Shown: positions 24,430-34,433, numbered from the stretch's first letter. The stretch is 48,551 bases of DNA from an uncultured Oscillospiraceae bacterium (GCA_947623745.1 CANQHN010000021.1:1-48551); one strand, 5' to 3'. Translations and numbers: made by a program. Notes: a model not told the origin generated them from the sequence alone.

Positions 24430-27417
24430 ATGCTGACAGTGAGACTGCTCCAGACCCCCGGGGTCTGGCTGGACGAAAAGCCCGTGGCCTTTCCGTTCAA
24501 GCGCGCGGAGGCGCTGCTGTACTATATGCTGGTGTGCCGGAGCGCCACCCGGCAGGAGCTGATCGCCCTGCTGTGGGAGAGCAGCGACGAGGCGACGGGG
24601 CTGAAAAACCTGCGCAACGCCATCTATACGCTGAAAAAGACCCTGAAGGGGGATATCCTGCTGTCCCTCCAGCGCTCGGTGGTGACAGTCAACCAGGACT
24701 GGGAGATCGACTGCGACTACGACGATTTCCTCCGCACAGGGGACCTCTCCGCCTACCGGGGGCCGTTCCTCCAGGGGTTCTCCGTCAAATACGCATTCGC
24801 CTACGAGGAGTGGCTGGGCCGCACCCGGGACAAGCTCCGGGAGCGGTACCTGTCCGCGCTGGCCCAGCGCGCGGAGCAGGCCCGGCGCTCCGGGGAGGAT
24901 CAGCAGGCCCGGCTGTACGCCGCGGAGTACCTGCGGGAGGACCCCTATAACGAGAACATGGCCGCCTTCCTCATGGAGTGCTGCCGGAGCAGCGGCCAGT
25001 ATGCCGCCGCCGCCCAGGTGTACCAGCGGCTGAAGGAGCAGCTGGACGAGGAGCTGGGCACCGCCCCCCTGGAGCGCACCACCGCGCTCTACTACGAGCT
25101 GATGAACGAGTGGAACGACACCACGTCCCCCGCCGGGCAGGCGCCGGAGCCGCCTCCCGTGGGCCGGGAAGCCGCCTACGCCGCCCTCCGGGGCGCGGCG
25201 TCCACCTTCCGGGAGGGGCTGGGGCGGCACTGCTCCCAGCTGTTCACCGGGGAGGTGGGGTCGGGCAAGAGCGCTCTCATCCGCTACTTCCTGCGCTGGG
25301 CGGACACGGCGGACCTCTTTGTGCTGCGGGAGAGCTGCCTGCCCTCGGAACACGACCTGCCGCTGGCCCCCTGGAGGCGGCTGCTGCCCGCGATAGCCGG
25401 CCAGGCGGGGACGCCCCTCCCGGACGCGGACAGGGGGCCCCTGCGGGACACGGCCCGGCGGCTGCTGGCCGGACTGGCCCGGAAGGGGAGGGTGCTCCTG
25501 ATCCTGGAGGACCTGCAGTGGTGCGACGGGGAGAGCCTGGAGCTGCTGGACGCCCTGCTGCGGGGGGCGCAGAGCAGCTCGGTGATGGCCGTCCTCACCC
25601 GCCGGGACAGCTGCCCGGCCCGGACGGCCGCCCAGATCCAGCGCCTGCTGGCCGACGGCCTGCTCCACGAGCACCAGCTGCACCCTCTGACCCTGGAGGA
25701 GACGGCGGAGTTTTTGCGCCGGGAGCTGGGGGAGGAGACGGCCCGGAGCCTGTGCCGGCAGTTCTATACGGAGACGGGCGGGAACCTCCACCTGCTGTCC
25801 GAGCTGACCCAGGCTTACCGCCGCAGCGGCAGCGCGGAGGAGGTGGTCGCGTCCATCCAGGACATCCTGCTCAGCCGCCTCTCCGGCCTGGGGGAGGACG
25901 CCCTGTGGGCCGCCCAGCTCATCTCCATGTTTCCCCAGGCGGCCCCCTGCTCGGTGCTGCTGGCCCTGGCGGGGCGGGACGCCGGCCGGCTGACAGCCGG
26001 CGTGGAGGAGCTGAGCGGCCGGGAGCTCATCTTTGAGCAGGAGCACGCCGGCGCGGCTGCCTACTGCTTCACCCACCAGCGCATCCGGGAGCTGGTCTAC
26101 GCGCGCCAGAGCTTTTTCCAGCGGCGGGAGACCCACCTGCGCATCGCCCGGATCTGTTCGGGCGGGGAGGCGTCCCGGGAGAGCGGGGGCTGCCGGGACA
26201 TCGCCTGGCACTACCGCATGGGACAGGCCGGCCGGGAGGCCCTGGAGTATGAGGTCCGGGCCCTGGAGCTGGACAGCGAGCAGTCCTGCGAGCCCTTCCC
26301 CCTCCTCACCTCCCCGGAGAGCCCCCGCAGGGGGCCCCATGAGCTGATGGAGGCCCTGGAGCGGGCCCAGAGCGCCCTGGCCGCCCTGCGGCGGGAGCAC
26401 GCGGACCCCGCCGCCCTGGATGTGCTGGAGCGGAGGATCACCCTGATCCGGGGCCGCCTGACCCTCTTTCTGGGCCGGGTGTCCGAGGGGGCCTCGATCC
26501 TGGGCACTCTGAGCGGCGACGCCGACCCGGAGCGGGACGGCGAGCGGATGATGAAGGCCTGCTACCTGCTGGCCAGCTACGCCCTGTCTATCCAGGCCAC
26601 CGCCCCGGCCGAGCGGTATATCTCCACCGGGATGCGCCTGCTGGAGCGCCGCGGGGACGCGGTGCGCCTGGCCATGTTCGAGCGGCTACGGGGCAACTGC
26701 TTCTGCCTGCGGGGGGAGTACGACAAGAGTGTGTACTATCTGCTCCAGGCCATCGAGGAGATGGAGAAGCGTTCCGACGAGGGGCTCTGCCGCTACCAGC
26801 TGGCCGGGGCCTACTACGACTACGGCCGGGTGTGCCGCCAGCGGCTGGACTACGCCGGGGCGTGTTCCTACTACAAAAAGGCACTGGCCCTGGTGGGGGA
26901 GGGCGCATACTGTCCGGGCGCGGTCTGGATCTACGTCCACTACGGCCGGACCGCCTTCGCCATGGAGGACCACGCCCGGGCGGGAACCCTGTTCCGCCGG
27001 GGCTACGAGCTGGGGCTGGAGCGGGAGGAGCTGTACGGCCTGGCCGCTGCCGCGGCCTATACCGCCTATTACGAGGTCCACGGCGAGAACTATGGGCAGG
27101 CGGTCCGGGCCCTGACCAGGGCCCGCCAGGTCAGCGAACAGGTCTCCTCCCCTTTGGAGGAGGGAATACTGTGCTTCGTCAGCATGTGTCTGCGGGCCGG
27201 GCTGGACATGGGCCGCTGGGCGGACAGCGCCCTGGAGGCCCTCCTGCCGGAGGGGGCGGACGTCTACGCCCGCCAGGGGATGCGGGTCCTGTCCGGCTTT
27301 TCCGGCGTGTATGAGGCGGACCTCATGTCCAGGGGCCTGAAAAACGGCATCGCCCAGAAGCGCAATTTCCGCGCCCGGGAGCTGTACAGCCCCAACCGGA
27401 ACTTCGTGGCGGAGTGA
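24430..27417 (+). CDS. SARP/BTAD-type regulator with AAA ATPase and TPR region, 995 aa
   Basis: The N-terminal winged helix (MLTVRLLQTPGVWLDEKPVA; RQELIALLWESS; LRNAIYTLKKTL) and the BTAD helical domain (about 100-240) are as in SARP and related large regulators. An ATPase module follows with Walker A GEVGSGKSALI (about 275-285) and Walker B LLILEDLQWCD (about 356-366). The last 350-400 residues are TPR-like helices. ATG 24,430 has TAGGAGGGGAGA upstream. Its position between two ftcD genes suggests control of the glutamate/formimino-glutamate genes; the signal is unknown. Confidence 0.88.
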   Translation: MLTVRLLQTPGVWLDEKPVAFPFKRAEALLYYMLVCRSATRQELIALLWESSDEATGLKNLRNAIYTLKKTLKGDILLSLQRSVVTVNQDWEIDCDYDDFLRTGDLSAYRGPFLQGFSVKYAFAYEEWLGRTRDKLRERYLSALAQRAEQARRSGEDQQARLYAAEYLREDPYNENMAAFLMECCRSSGQYAAAAQVYQRLKEQLDEELGTAPLERTTALYYELMNEWNDTTSPAGQAPEPPPVGREAAYAALRGAASTFREGLGRHCSQLFTGEVGSGKSALIRYFLRWADTADLFVLRESCLPSEHDLPLAPWRRLLPAIAGQAGTPLPDADRGPLRDTARRLLAGLARKGRVLLILEDLQWCDGESLELLDALLRGAQSSSVMAVLTRRDSCPARTAAQIQRLLADGLLHEHQLHPLTLEETAEFLRRELGEETARSLCRQFYTETGGNLHLLSELTQAYRRSGSAEEVVASIQDILLSRLSGLGEDALWAAQLISMFPQAAPCSVLLALAGRDAGRLTAGVEELSGRELIFEQEHAGAAAYCFTHQRIRELVYARQSFFQRRETHLRIARICSGGEASRESGGCRDIAWHYRMGQAGREALEYEVRALELDSEQSCEPFPLLTSPESPRRGPHELMEALERAQSALAALRREHADPAALDVLERRITLIRGRLTLFLGRVSEGASILGTLSGDADPERDGERMMKACYLLASYALSIQATAPAERYISTGMRLLERRGDAVRLAMFERLRGNCFCLRGEYDKSVYYLLQAIEEMEKRSDEGLCRYQLAGAYYDYGRVCRQRLDYAGACSYYKKALALVGEGAYCPGAVWIYVHYGRTAFAMEDHARAGTLFRRGYELGLEREELYGLAAAAAYTAYYEVHGENYGQAVRALTRARQVSEQVSSPLEEGILCFVSMCLRAGLDMGRWADSALEALLPEGADVYARQGMRVLSGFSGVYEADLMSRGLKNGIAQKRNFRARELYSPNRNFVAE

Positions 27418-27788
27418 CGGCCCGGGGCCCGGTTGCGCCGCGTCTAATTTTCGACGGGCAGAACGCCGCCGCCGGGGCCCCTGGACGGGCGAAACCGCAA
27501 AAACTCTATCATCTGCCTGCCGTTTTTTGGATAAAACAGAGAAAACGGGAGTGGCTGTCGAAAAATTTTTCCGTGAAAAATGGCCGCTGCGGAAAAATTA
27601 GACGTTTTTTAGATGGTCGGGTGCTATACTCACCTATGATAAACCTGCCGGGCCTATAAGGAGGGGGCAAGGAGAGACGGCGGGGCTGTCCTCGCGCCGC
27701 ATCAGAGCGCTGCGGCGAACGTGTATCCACCCGTGCCCCGGCGGAACAGACGCCGGGGACAAGAGAGAAAAAGGAGGAAACATACGCA
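27418..27788 (+). other. leader region of gltS
   Basis: 371 bases with no supported ORF. A possible -10 TATACT lies at 27,625-27,630 without a good -35, which fits an activator-dependent promoter. A perfect hairpin CCCCGGCG-7 nt-CGCCGGGG is at 27,736-27,758, without a T-run. AAGGAGGAAAC precedes the gene. Confidence 0.45.
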
Positions 27789-29039
27789 ATGAGTTTTGAA
27801 GTAGTAGAGAACGTACTGAACATCAACGCCAACGCGGTCATGACCACCGCTATGGCCGCCGTGCTGCTGCTCATCGGCTTCTTTGTCCGCAACAAGGTGG
27901 CCGTGATCGGCAAGTACTGCATCCCCGCCCCCGTGGTGGGCGGCTTCCTGTTCATGTTCGTCACCTTCGCCGGACACATGACCGGGACCTTCACCTTCAA
28001 CTTCGACACCTATTTCCAGGACCCTTTCATGCTGGCCTTCTTCACCACCGTGGGCCTGGGCGCCAGCCTCCAGCTGCTGAAAAAGGGCGGCATCCTGCTC
28101 ATCGTCTACTGGCTGGTGGCCGCTGTCATCTCCATCTTCCAGAACATCATCGGCATCGCCGTGGGCACCGCGGTGGGTCTTGAGGCTCCCTACGCCCTGC
28201 TGGCCAGCGCCATCTCCATGATCGGCGGCCACGGCGCCGCCGGCTCCTACGGCTCCACCTTTGTCGATCTGGGCTACTCCGCCGGCATCGAGGTGGGCGC
28301 CGCCGCCGCCACCTTCGGCCTGATCTCCGCCGTGCTGCTGGGCGGCCCTCTGGCCCGCCGCCTCATCGTCAAGAACAACCTGCACCCCGATGAGAACGAC
28401 AACTTCGACAGTGACGTGACCTCCATCAACGCCGCCGTGGACGAGAAGCTCTCCTCCCTGGACGTCATCAAGAACGTCACCGCCATCCTGGTCTGCATGG
28501 CCGTGGGCACCCAGGTCTCCGGCTGGATCGGCTCCCTGATCAACATGTCTTTCCCCAACTATGTGGGCGCTATGTTCGTGGCCATGATCGTGCGCAACCT
28601 CAACGAGTCCTTCCACTTCTATCACTTCAGCTTCTCCCTGGTGGACGGCATCGGCGACGTGATGCTCTCCCTGTACCTGGCCATCGCCCTGATGAGCCTG
28701 AAGCTGTGGGATCTGCTGGAGCTGCTGCCCGGCGTGCTGCTGATCGTGCTGTGTCAGGTCATCTTCATGGCTCTGGCCGCCTACTTCGTGGTGTTCCGCA
28801 TCCTGGGCAAGAACTACGACGCCGCCGTCATGTGCGCCGGCCTGTGCGGCCACGGTCTGGGCGCCACCCCCTCCGCTATCGTGAACATGACCGCCGTGAA
28901 GGACGAGTACGGCATGAGCCGCAAGGCCTTCATGATCGTCCCCATCGTGGGCGCCTTCCTGGTGGACATCATCTATCAGCCCCAGACCATCGCCTTTATC
29001 AAGTTCTTTGTCCCCGCCGCCAGCAACGTGGTGGGCTGA
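27789..29039 (+). CDS. gltS: sodium/glutamate symporter, 416 aa
   Basis: GltS family: about ten to eleven membrane helices, two inverted pore-loop halves. Recognisable stretches are IPAPVVGGFLF, FTTVGLGASLQLLKKGG, ISMIGGHGAAGSYGSTF in half one, and LCGHGLGATPSAIVNMTAVK in half two. Length is close to the usual 400. It imports L-glutamate with Na+ at the plasma membrane. It is followed at 100 bp by ftcD-fchA-hutD-fhs, which would use formimino-glutamate; the real substrate of this copy may include formimino-glutamate, which is inference. Confidence 0.93.
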   Translation: MSFEVVENVLNINANAVMTTAMAAVLLLIGFFVRNKVAVIGKYCIPAPVVGGFLFMFVTFAGHMTGTFTFNFDTYFQDPFMLAFFTTVGLGASLQLLKKGGILLIVYWLVAAVISIFQNIIGIAVGTAVGLEAPYALLASAISMIGGHGAAGSYGSTFVDLGYSAGIEVGAAAATFGLISAVLLGGPLARRLIVKNNLHPDENDNFDSDVTSINAAVDEKLSSLDVIKNVTAILVCMAVGTQVSGWIGSLINMSFPNYVGAMFVAMIVRNLNESFHFYHFSFSLVDGIGDVMLSLYLAIALMSLKLWDLLELLPGVLLIVLCQVIFMALAAYFVVFRILGKNYDAAVMCAGLCGHGLGATPSAIVNMTAVKDEYGMSRKAFMIVPIVGAFLVDIIYQPQTIAFIKFFVPAASNVVG

Positions 29040-29063
29040 GACAGCCGAATATGCTCCCTCTCT

Positions 29064-29095
29064 GTGCGGGGACCGGCCTGAGCCGGCCCCCGCAC
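29064..29095 (+). other. GC-rich hairpin between gltS and ftcD
   Basis: GTGCGGGG-A-CCGGC / GCCGG-C-CCCCGCAC, 13 bp with one internal mismatch and a 4-nt loop, no T-run directly after. It may be a weak terminator or an mRNA stabiliser that sets different levels for the two genes. Confidence 0.5.
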
Positions 29096-29139
29096 GCTGA
29101 CGAGGGAAGTTTTCTGACAAAAAATAGGAGGAATTATCC

Positions 29140-30048
29140 ATGGCTAAACTGGTTGAATGTGTCCCTAATTTCAGCTTGAGCAAAGAGAAGGATCCCGCCG
29201 GCTACCAGGCCCTGGTGGACGTGGCCAACAGCGTGCCCGGCTGCACCCTGTTCGACGCACAGACCGACGGCAACCACAACCGCAGCGTCTTTACCATGAT
29301 CGGCTCCCCCGCCGCCATCGAGGAGGTGGCCTTCCAGCTGACCAAGCGGGCCTCCGAGCTCATCGACATGAACAAGCACAAGGGCGAGCACTCCCGCATG
29401 GGCGCCACCGACGTTATCCCCTTCATCCCCACCGTGGATGTCACCGTCCAGGAGTGCGTGGAGATGTCCAAGCGCCTGGGCCAGCGGATCTGGGACGAGC
29501 TGAAGATCCCCTCCTTCCTGTATGAGGACTCCGCCACCTCCCCCGACCGGGTGAACCTGGCCAACGTGCGCAAGGGCCAGTTCGAGGGGATGCCCGAGAA
29601 GCTGCTCCAGCCCGAGTGGGCCCCCGACTTCGGCGAGCGGAAGATCCACCCCACCGCCGGCATCACCGCCATCGGCGCCCGTATGCCCCTGGTGGCCTTC
29701 AACGTGAACCTGGCCACCTCCGACGTGACCATCGCCAAGAAGATCGCCAAGGTCATCCGCGCCTCCTCCGGCGGCTTCAAATGCTGCAAGGCTATGGGCT
29801 TCATGCTGGAGGACCGGGGCATCGCCCAGGTGTCCATGAACATGGTCAACTACGAGGTCACCCCGCTGTATGTGGTCTACGAGATGATCCGCACCCTGGC
29901 TGAGCGCTACGGCACCTATATCGTGGGCAGCGAGCTGGTGGGCCTGACCCCCGCCAAGGCCCTGCTGGACTGCGCCGACTTCTACCTCAAGCTGGAGAAT
30001 TTCGACTGCCACAACCAGGTGATGGAGTATCACCTCATCGGCGAGTGA
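29140..30048 (+). CDS. ftcD: glutamate formimidoyltransferase, paralogue 2, 302 aa
   Basis: Same enzyme family as 23,382-24,281 but clearly diverged: CVPNFSLSKEKD, HNRSVFT, HKGEHSRMGATDVIPFIPT (catalytic His kept), NLANVRKGQFEGM, HPTAGITAIGARMPLVAFNV. Ribosome site AATAGGAGG. It is placed directly before the cyclodeaminase gene, so this copy is the likely partner of FchA in converting formimino-tetrahydrofolate to methenyl-tetrahydrofolate. Confidence 0.94.
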   Translation: MAKLVECVPNFSLSKEKDPAGYQALVDVANSVPGCTLFDAQTDGNHNRSVFTMIGSPAAIEEVAFQLTKRASELIDMNKHKGEHSRMGATDVIPFIPTVDVTVQECVEMSKRLGQRIWDELKIPSFLYEDSATSPDRVNLANVRKGQFEGMPEKLLQPEWAPDFGERKIHPTAGITAIGARMPLVAFNVNLATSDVTIAKKIAKVIRASSGGFKCCKAMGFMLEDRGIAQVSMNMVNYEVTPLYVVYEMIRTLAERYGTYIVGSELVGLTPAKALLDCADFYLKLENFDCHNQVMEYHLIGE

Positions 30049-30076
30049 TCCCGCCCCGGAAAAGGAGTGCTGAACA

Positions 30077-30703
30077 ATGAAACTGACTGAAATGACGGTG
30101 TCCGCCTTCACCGATGTGATGGCCTCCGACGCCCCGGCCCCCGGCGGCGGCTCCGCCGCGGCCCTGGAGGGCGCTCAGGGCGCCGCTCTGGCCGCCATGG
30201 TGTGCGCGCTGACCCTGGGCAAGAAGAAATACGCCGAGGTCCAGGAGCTGGCCCAGGCCGGCAAGGACCAGATGGACGGCCTGAAAGAGCAGTTCATCAC
30301 TATGATCGACAAGGACACCGAGGCATTCAACGCCGTGTCCGCCGTGTTCTCCATGCCCAAGGACACCGACGAGCAGAAGGCCGCCCGCAAGGCCGCCATG
30401 CAGGCTGCCTTGAAGGGCTGCACCGTGACCCCCTACCAGACCATGGAGCTGTGCCTGGAGTCCCTGGAGGCCGTCCGGGGCCTGGTGGGCAGGACCAACG
30501 CCAGCGCCGCCAGCGACCTGGGCGTGTCCGCCCTGAGCCTGAAAGCCGCCGTCCAGGGGGCCTGGCTCAACGTGCTGATCAACATCGGCGGCATCCAGGA
30601 CCAGGCGTTTGCCCAGGACTACCGCAAAAAGGGCGAGGACATCCTGGCAAGGGCCCTGCCCCTGGCCGACGAGATCTATCAGGAGACCCTGAAGCTGGTC
30701 TGA
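30077..30703 (+). CDS. fchA: formimino-tetrahydrofolate cyclodeaminase, 208 aa
   Basis: It converts 5-formimino-THF to 5,10-methenyl-THF and ammonia. The sequence has the family N terminus MKLTEMTVSAF, the APAPGGGSAAALEGAQGAAL helix turn, and a four- to five-helix body; the length is typical of the stand-alone enzyme. 28 bp after ftcD with AAAGGAGTG upstream. Confidence 0.92.
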   Translation: MKLTEMTVSAFTDVMASDAPAPGGGSAAALEGAQGAALAAMVCALTLGKKKYAEVQELAQAGKDQMDGLKEQFITMIDKDTEAFNAVSAVFSMPKDTDEQKAARKAAMQAALKGCTVTPYQTMELCLESLEAVRGLVGRTNASAASDLGVSALSLKAAVQGAWLNVLINIGGIQDQAFAQDYRKKGEDILARALPLADEIYQETLKLV

Positions 30704-30731
30704 CCGGCCCGCGCCTGGAAGGAGGACGTCT

Positions 30732-31331
30732 ATGCGCATCACCCATATCCGCCCAGAGCAGTACGTGGTGAGCCGGTGGTCGGGCGGCACCACCACCCAG
30801 CTGGCCATCGCCCCGGAGGGGGCGGTGTACGCCGACCGGGATTTCCTGTGGCGGCTGAGCTCCGCCGCGGTGGAGCTGGAGCAGTCCGACTTCACCCCGC
30901 TGCCCGACTATGACCGGCTGATCTCCGTGCTCCGGGGCGAGATGCGCCTGAGCCACGGCGGCGGCCCGGTGATCGAGCTGGCCCCCTACACCGTCCACGC
31001 CTTTGACGGCGGGGCGGACACCCGCTCCTGGGGCCGGTGCACCGACTTCAACCTGATGCTGCGCAAGGGTAGGTGCCGGGGCAGCCTGCAGTCCCTGTGC
31101 GCCGAGGCCGCCGGGGCGGCGGAGCTGACCGCCCCCATCCCGTCGGAGGGCTTCCGCTCGTTCACCGCCGCCGTCTACTGCGGCGAGGGGGGCGTCCGCG
31201 TCCGCATGGGGGAGACCTGCGTGACCCTTGCCCCCGGCGAGACCGCCCTCGTGGAGCAGGCGGACAACATGCCCATCCACCTGGAGTGGAAGGGGCGCAC
31301 CCGCCTGATGCTAGCCTATATCTGCGCCTGA
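30732..31331 (+). CDS. hutD: HutD-family cupin protein, 199 aa
   Basis: HutD/Ves family: [55 protein letters not shown] and [10 protein letters not shown] are diagnostic of this bicupin fold. HutD is linked to histidine utilisation, where a ligand-binding role for formimino-glutamate has been proposed. Its place between fchA and fhs supports a link to that pathway here, though hutH/U/I are not in the window. AAGGAGGAC precedes the ATG. Confidence 0.88.
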   Translation: MRITHIRPEQYVVSRWSGGTTTQLAIAPEGAVYADRDFLWRLSSAAVELEQSDFTPLPDYDRLISVLRGEMRLSHGGGPVIELAPYTVHAFDGGADTRSWGRCTDFNLMLRKGRCRGSLQSLCAEAAGAAELTAPIPSEGFRSFTAAVYCGEGGVRVRMGETCVTLAPGETALVEQADNMPIHLEWKGRTRLMLAYICA

Positions 31332-31369
31332 CAGCGCCCAAACACCATCAGAAAGAAGGCAGGATAATC

Positions 31370-33043
31370 ATGGAAATCAAAACTGACATCGAGATCGCCC
31401 AGAGCTGTCAAATGAAGCCCATCCGGGAGATCGCCGCCCTGGCCGGGGTGGACGAGAAGTATCTGGAGCTGTACGGAAATCACAAGGCCAAGGTGGATTA
31501 CCGCCTGCTCAAGGAGACCGACGCCCCTGACGGCAAGCTGATCCTGGTCACCGCCATCACCCCCACCCCTGCCGGCGAGGGCAAGACCACCACCAGCGTG
31601 GGCCTGGCCGACGGTCTGCGGAAGATCGGCAAGAAGTCCATCGTGGCCCTGCGGGAGCCCTCCCTGGGCCCTGTGTTCGGCATCAAGGGCGGCGCCGCCG
31701 GCGGCGGCTACGCCCAGGTGGTGCCCATGGAGGACATCAACCTCCACTTCACCGGCGATTTCCACGCCATCGGGGCCGCCAACAACCTGCTGGCCGCCAT
31801 GCTGGACAACCACATCCAGCAGGGCAACGCCCTGGGCATCGACCCCAAGCAGATCACCTGGAAGCGGGCCGTGGACATGAACGACCGCCAGCTGCGCCAC
31901 ATCGTGGACGGCCTGGGCGGCAAGATCCAGGGTGTGCCCCGGGAGGACGGCTTTGAGATCACCGTGGCCTCCGAGATCATGGCCGTGCTGTGCCTGGCCA
32001 GCGACATCACCGATCTGAAGGCCCGGCTGGCCCGGATCATCGTGGGCTACACCTACGACGGGAAGCCCGTCACCGCCGCCGACCTGAAGGCCCAGGGGGC
32101 CATGGCCGCTCTGCTCAAGGACGCCCTCAAGCCCAACCTGGTCCAGACCCTGGAGGGTACCCCCGCCTTCATCCACGGCGGGCCCTTCGCCAACATCGCC
32201 CACGGCTGCAACTCCGTCACCGCCACCCGCATGGCCCTCAAGCTGGGGGACTACGCCGTCACGGAGGCCGGCTTCGCCGCCGACCTGGGCGCGGAGAAGT
32301 TCCTGGACATCAAGTGCCGCCTGGCCGGCCTGCGGCCCTCCGCGGTGGTCATCGTGGCCACCGTCCGGGCCCTCAAATACCACGGCGGCGTGCCCAAGGC
32401 GGAGCTGAACCACGAGAACCTGGAGGCCCTGGAGAGGGGCCTGCCCAACCTGCTCCAGCACGTGGACAACATCAAGAACGTGTTCGGCCTGCCCTGCGTG
32501 GTGGCCATCAACGCCTTCCCCACCGACACCAGGGCCGAGCTGGATCTGGTGGAGGCCAAGTGCAGCGAGCTGGGGGTCAATGTGGCTCTGTCCGAGGTGT
32601 GGGCCAAGGGCGGCGAGGGCGGCAAGGCCCTGGCCCAGGAGGTGGTCCGCCTGTGCGAGCAGCCCAGCGACTTTAAGTTCTCCTACGACCTGGACACCTC
32701 CATCGAGCAGAAGCTGGAGACCATCTGTAAGAGGATCTACCACGCCGACGGCGTGGCCCTCACTCCCAACGCCAAGAAACAGGCCAAGCAGCTCACCGAC
32801 CTGGGCTTCGGCGGCCTGCCCATTTGCATGGCCAAGACCCAGTACTCCTTCTCCGACGACCCGGCCCTGCTGGGGGCCCCCAAGGGCTTCGAGGTCACGG
32901 TGCGGAACCTGAAGATATCCGCCGGCGCCGGGTTCATCGTGGCCCTCACCGGCGACATCATGACCATGCCCGGACTGCCCAAGGTCCCCGCTGCCGAGCG
33001 GATCGACGTGGACGAGAACGGTGTGATCTCCGGTCTGTTCTAA
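31370..33043 (+). CDS. fhs: formate-tetrahydrofolate ligase, 557 aa
   Basis: It interconverts formate, ATP and THF with 10-formyl-THF; run in reverse it yields ATP from the one-carbon unit released by FtcD/FchA. P-loop [16 protein letters not shown] (about 62-77), [38 protein letters not shown], and the C-terminal [19 protein letters not shown] are all typical. ATG 31,370 gives the usual N terminus; an open frame extending to 31,073 overlaps hutD and is not used. FolD (cyclohydrolase) must be supplied from elsewhere. Confidence 0.96.
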   Translation: MEIKTDIEIAQSCQMKPIREIAALAGVDEKYLELYGNHKAKVDYRLLKETDAPDGKLILVTAITPTPAGEGKTTTSVGLADGLRKIGKKSIVALREPSLGPVFGIKGGAAGGGYAQVVPMEDINLHFTGDFHAIGAANNLLAAMLDNHIQQGNALGIDPKQITWKRAVDMNDRQLRHIVDGLGGKIQGVPREDGFEITVASEIMAVLCLASDITDLKARLARIIVGYTYDGKPVTAADLKAQGAMAALLKDALKPNLVQTLEGTPAFIHGGPFANIAHGCNSVTATRMALKLGDYAVTEAGFAADLGAEKFLDIKCRLAGLRPSAVVIVATVRALKYHGGVPKAELNHENLEALERGLPNLLQHVDNIKNVFGLPCVVAINAFPTDTRAELDLVEAKCSELGVNVALSEVWAKGGEGGKALAQEVVRLCEQPSDFKFSYDLDTSIEQKLETICKRIYHADGVALTPNAKKQAKQLTDLGFGGLPICMAKTQYSFSDDPALLGAPKGFEVTVRNLKISAGAGFIVALTGDIMTMPGLPKVPAAERIDVDENGVISGLF

Positions 33044-33073
33044 AATCGGCCCCAAAAACGGAAAACAGCGCAT

Positions 33074-33103
33074 CGCCCCCGGCCTGTTCCTGGGCCGGGG
33101 GCG
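33074..33103 (+). terminator. probable terminator hairpin after fhs
   Basis: Perfect 11-bp stem CGCCCCCGGCC / GGCCGGGGGCG with an 8-nt loop; no T-tract, so termination is inferred from position. Confidence 0.5.
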
Positions 33104-33122
33104 TCCCCTGTTCCGGGTGCGG

Positions 33123-33151
33123 TTGACAGCGGGGCGGCCAGGGTGTAAAGT
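33123..33151 (+). promoter_or_regulatory. promoter of the flavin reductase gene
   Basis: -35 TTGACA (33,123-33,128), 17-bp spacer, -10 TAAAGT (33,146-33,151), 55 bp before ATG 33,206. Confidence 0.75.
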
Positions 33152-33205
33152 GGGACCATACAGCGGCGGCCCGGCCGGGCCGTTTGGAAAAAGGAGTGGA
33201 CCGAG

Positions 33206-33679
33206 ATGAAATTCAGCGCGGAAGTTTTTGAGCTCTTTGACAAGGACTGGGCCCTGCTCACCGCCGGCAGCGGGGCGGACTTCAACACCATGACCATCGC
33301 CTGGGGCGGCCTGGGCACCCTGTGGAGCAAGAGTGTGGCCACTGTCTACGTCAAGCCCATCCGCTACACCCACCAGTTCATGGAGAAGAACGATTATTTC
33401 ACCGTCAGCTTCTACCCGGAGCAGTACCGCAGGGCCCTGAGCCTGCTGGGCACCCTCTCCGGCCGGGACGGGGACAAGGTGGCCAAGTCCGGCCTGACGC
33501 CCCGGCCCCTGGACGGCGCCGTCACCTTCCAGGAGGCCAGCGTGACCCTGCTGTGCCGGAAGATCTACCGCCAGGACCTGGACCCCGCCCAGATGCCCGC
33601 CGGGGTGGTGGACACCTACTACCGGGACGAGCCCGCCCACACCATGTATGTGGGCGAAGTGGTGGACATCCTGCGCTGA
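33206..33679 (+). CDS. flavin reductase-like FMN-binding protein, 157 aa
   Basis: Flavin_reduct family: WALLTAGSGADFNTMTIAWG and GTLWSKSVATVYVKPIRYTH form the FMN-binding part, FMEKNDYFTVSFYPEQYR the conserved centre. In Clostridia such small proteins act as flavin reductases or electron carriers; the partner is unknown. Ribosome site AAAAAGGAGTG. The next gene begins 21 bp downstream. Confidence 0.87.
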   Translation: MKFSAEVFELFDKDWALLTAGSGADFNTMTIAWGGLGTLWSKSVATVYVKPIRYTHQFMEKNDYFTVSFYPEQYRRALSLLGTLSGRDGDKVAKSGLTPRPLDGAVTFQEASVTLLCRKIYRQDLDPAQMPAGVVDTYYRDEPAHTMYVGEVVDILR

Positions 33680-33700
33680 CGCGCACGGGAGGGGAGCGGA

Positions 33701-34378
33701 ATGCGCTTTTTTGAGGTGCGCAGCGCGCAGGACCTGGTCCGCCTGGTGGAGGAGGTGGGCTTTTTGCCCTTCTTTGCCGGCGGGGCCCCGGGGTTCTCCG
33801 TGGAGGAGTGCTGCCCGCCCGAGCTGTGGTTTTCCCCGGATGCGGACGGCCCCTGGGAGTGGAAGGGACCCGCGGCCCGCAGCGGCAGGTGCCTCTACGG
33901 GAAGTTTTTCGGCGGCAAGGCGGGCTTTGTCAGCGCCGGGTGGGCCGCCGACTTTGCCAACTTCCGCCGGGACGGCTACGACTTCGACGCCCGGTATGAC
34001 GACGGCCTGGCCCCCCACAGGGACAAGGAGGTCTACGACGCCGTGGCGGAGGGCGGAGAGGTGCTCTCCAAACAGCTCAAGGCCCAGTGCGGCTACCGCA
34101 AGGGCGGAAACAAGGGGTTCGACACGGTGATCACCCGGCTGCAGATGCAGACCTACGTGTGCGTGGCCGATTTCGTCTACATGAGGGACAGGTTCGGCCG
34201 GCCCTACGGCTGGGGCGTGGCGAAGTACAGCACCCCGGAGGCGCAGCTGGGCCGGGACGCCGTGACCGCCGCCTACCGGCGGGAGCCGGAGCGGTCCAGG
34301 GAGGATATCCTGGCGCATATCGCCCAGGTCCTGCCCGACGTGCCAAAGGAACAGCTCGCAAAGCTGATCCGGCCGTGA
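33701..34378 (+). CDS. AlkZ-related protein, 225 aa
   Basis: Matches my memory of a Firmicutes family annotated as AlkZ-related: FFEVRSAQDLVRLVEEVGFL, PELWFSPDADGPWEWKGPAA, CLYGKFFGGKAGFVS, GFDTVITRLQMQTYVCVADF, YGWGVAKYSTPEA. The relation to the DNA glycosylase AlkZ/YcaQ is by annotation; activity is not shown. Probably co-transcribed with the flavin reductase gene. Confidence 0.72.
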   Translation: MRFFEVRSAQDLVRLVEEVGFLPFFAGGAPGFSVEECCPPELWFSPDADGPWEWKGPAARSGRCLYGKFFGGKAGFVSAGWAADFANFRRDGYDFDARYDDGLAPHRDKEVYDAVAEGGEVLSKQLKAQCGYRKGGNKGFDTVITRLQMQTYVCVADFVYMRDRFGRPYGWGVAKYSTPEAQLGRDAVTAAYRREPERSREDILAHIAQVLPDVPKEQLAKLIRP

Positions 34379-34389
34379 ATCGTGAAAAA

Positions 34390-34427
34390 AGGGCCCGCCC
34401 GGCACAGCCGGGCGGGCCCCCCTTTTG
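34390..34427. terminator. bidirectional terminator between convergent genes
   Basis: GGGCCCGCCCGG / CCGGGCGGGCCC with a 4-5 nt loop, A-run before and TTTT after; serves the plus-strand gene ending at 34,378 and carB on the minus strand. Confidence 0.88.
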
Positions 34428-34433
34428 TGGTTG

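Noticed and set aside
24415-26400. 661-codon minus-strand frame opposite the SARP regulator
   Set aside because: Antisense by-product of high GC; no domain, Gln/Gly/Leu/Pro-rich composition.
31073-31369. N-terminal extension of fhs
   Set aside because: It lies inside hutD in another frame; Fhs proteins start at the residue encoded at 31,370.
31316-34405. 1029-codon minus-strand frame opposite fhs and the genes after it
   Set aside because: It spans three plausible plus-strand genes and a promoter; no domain.
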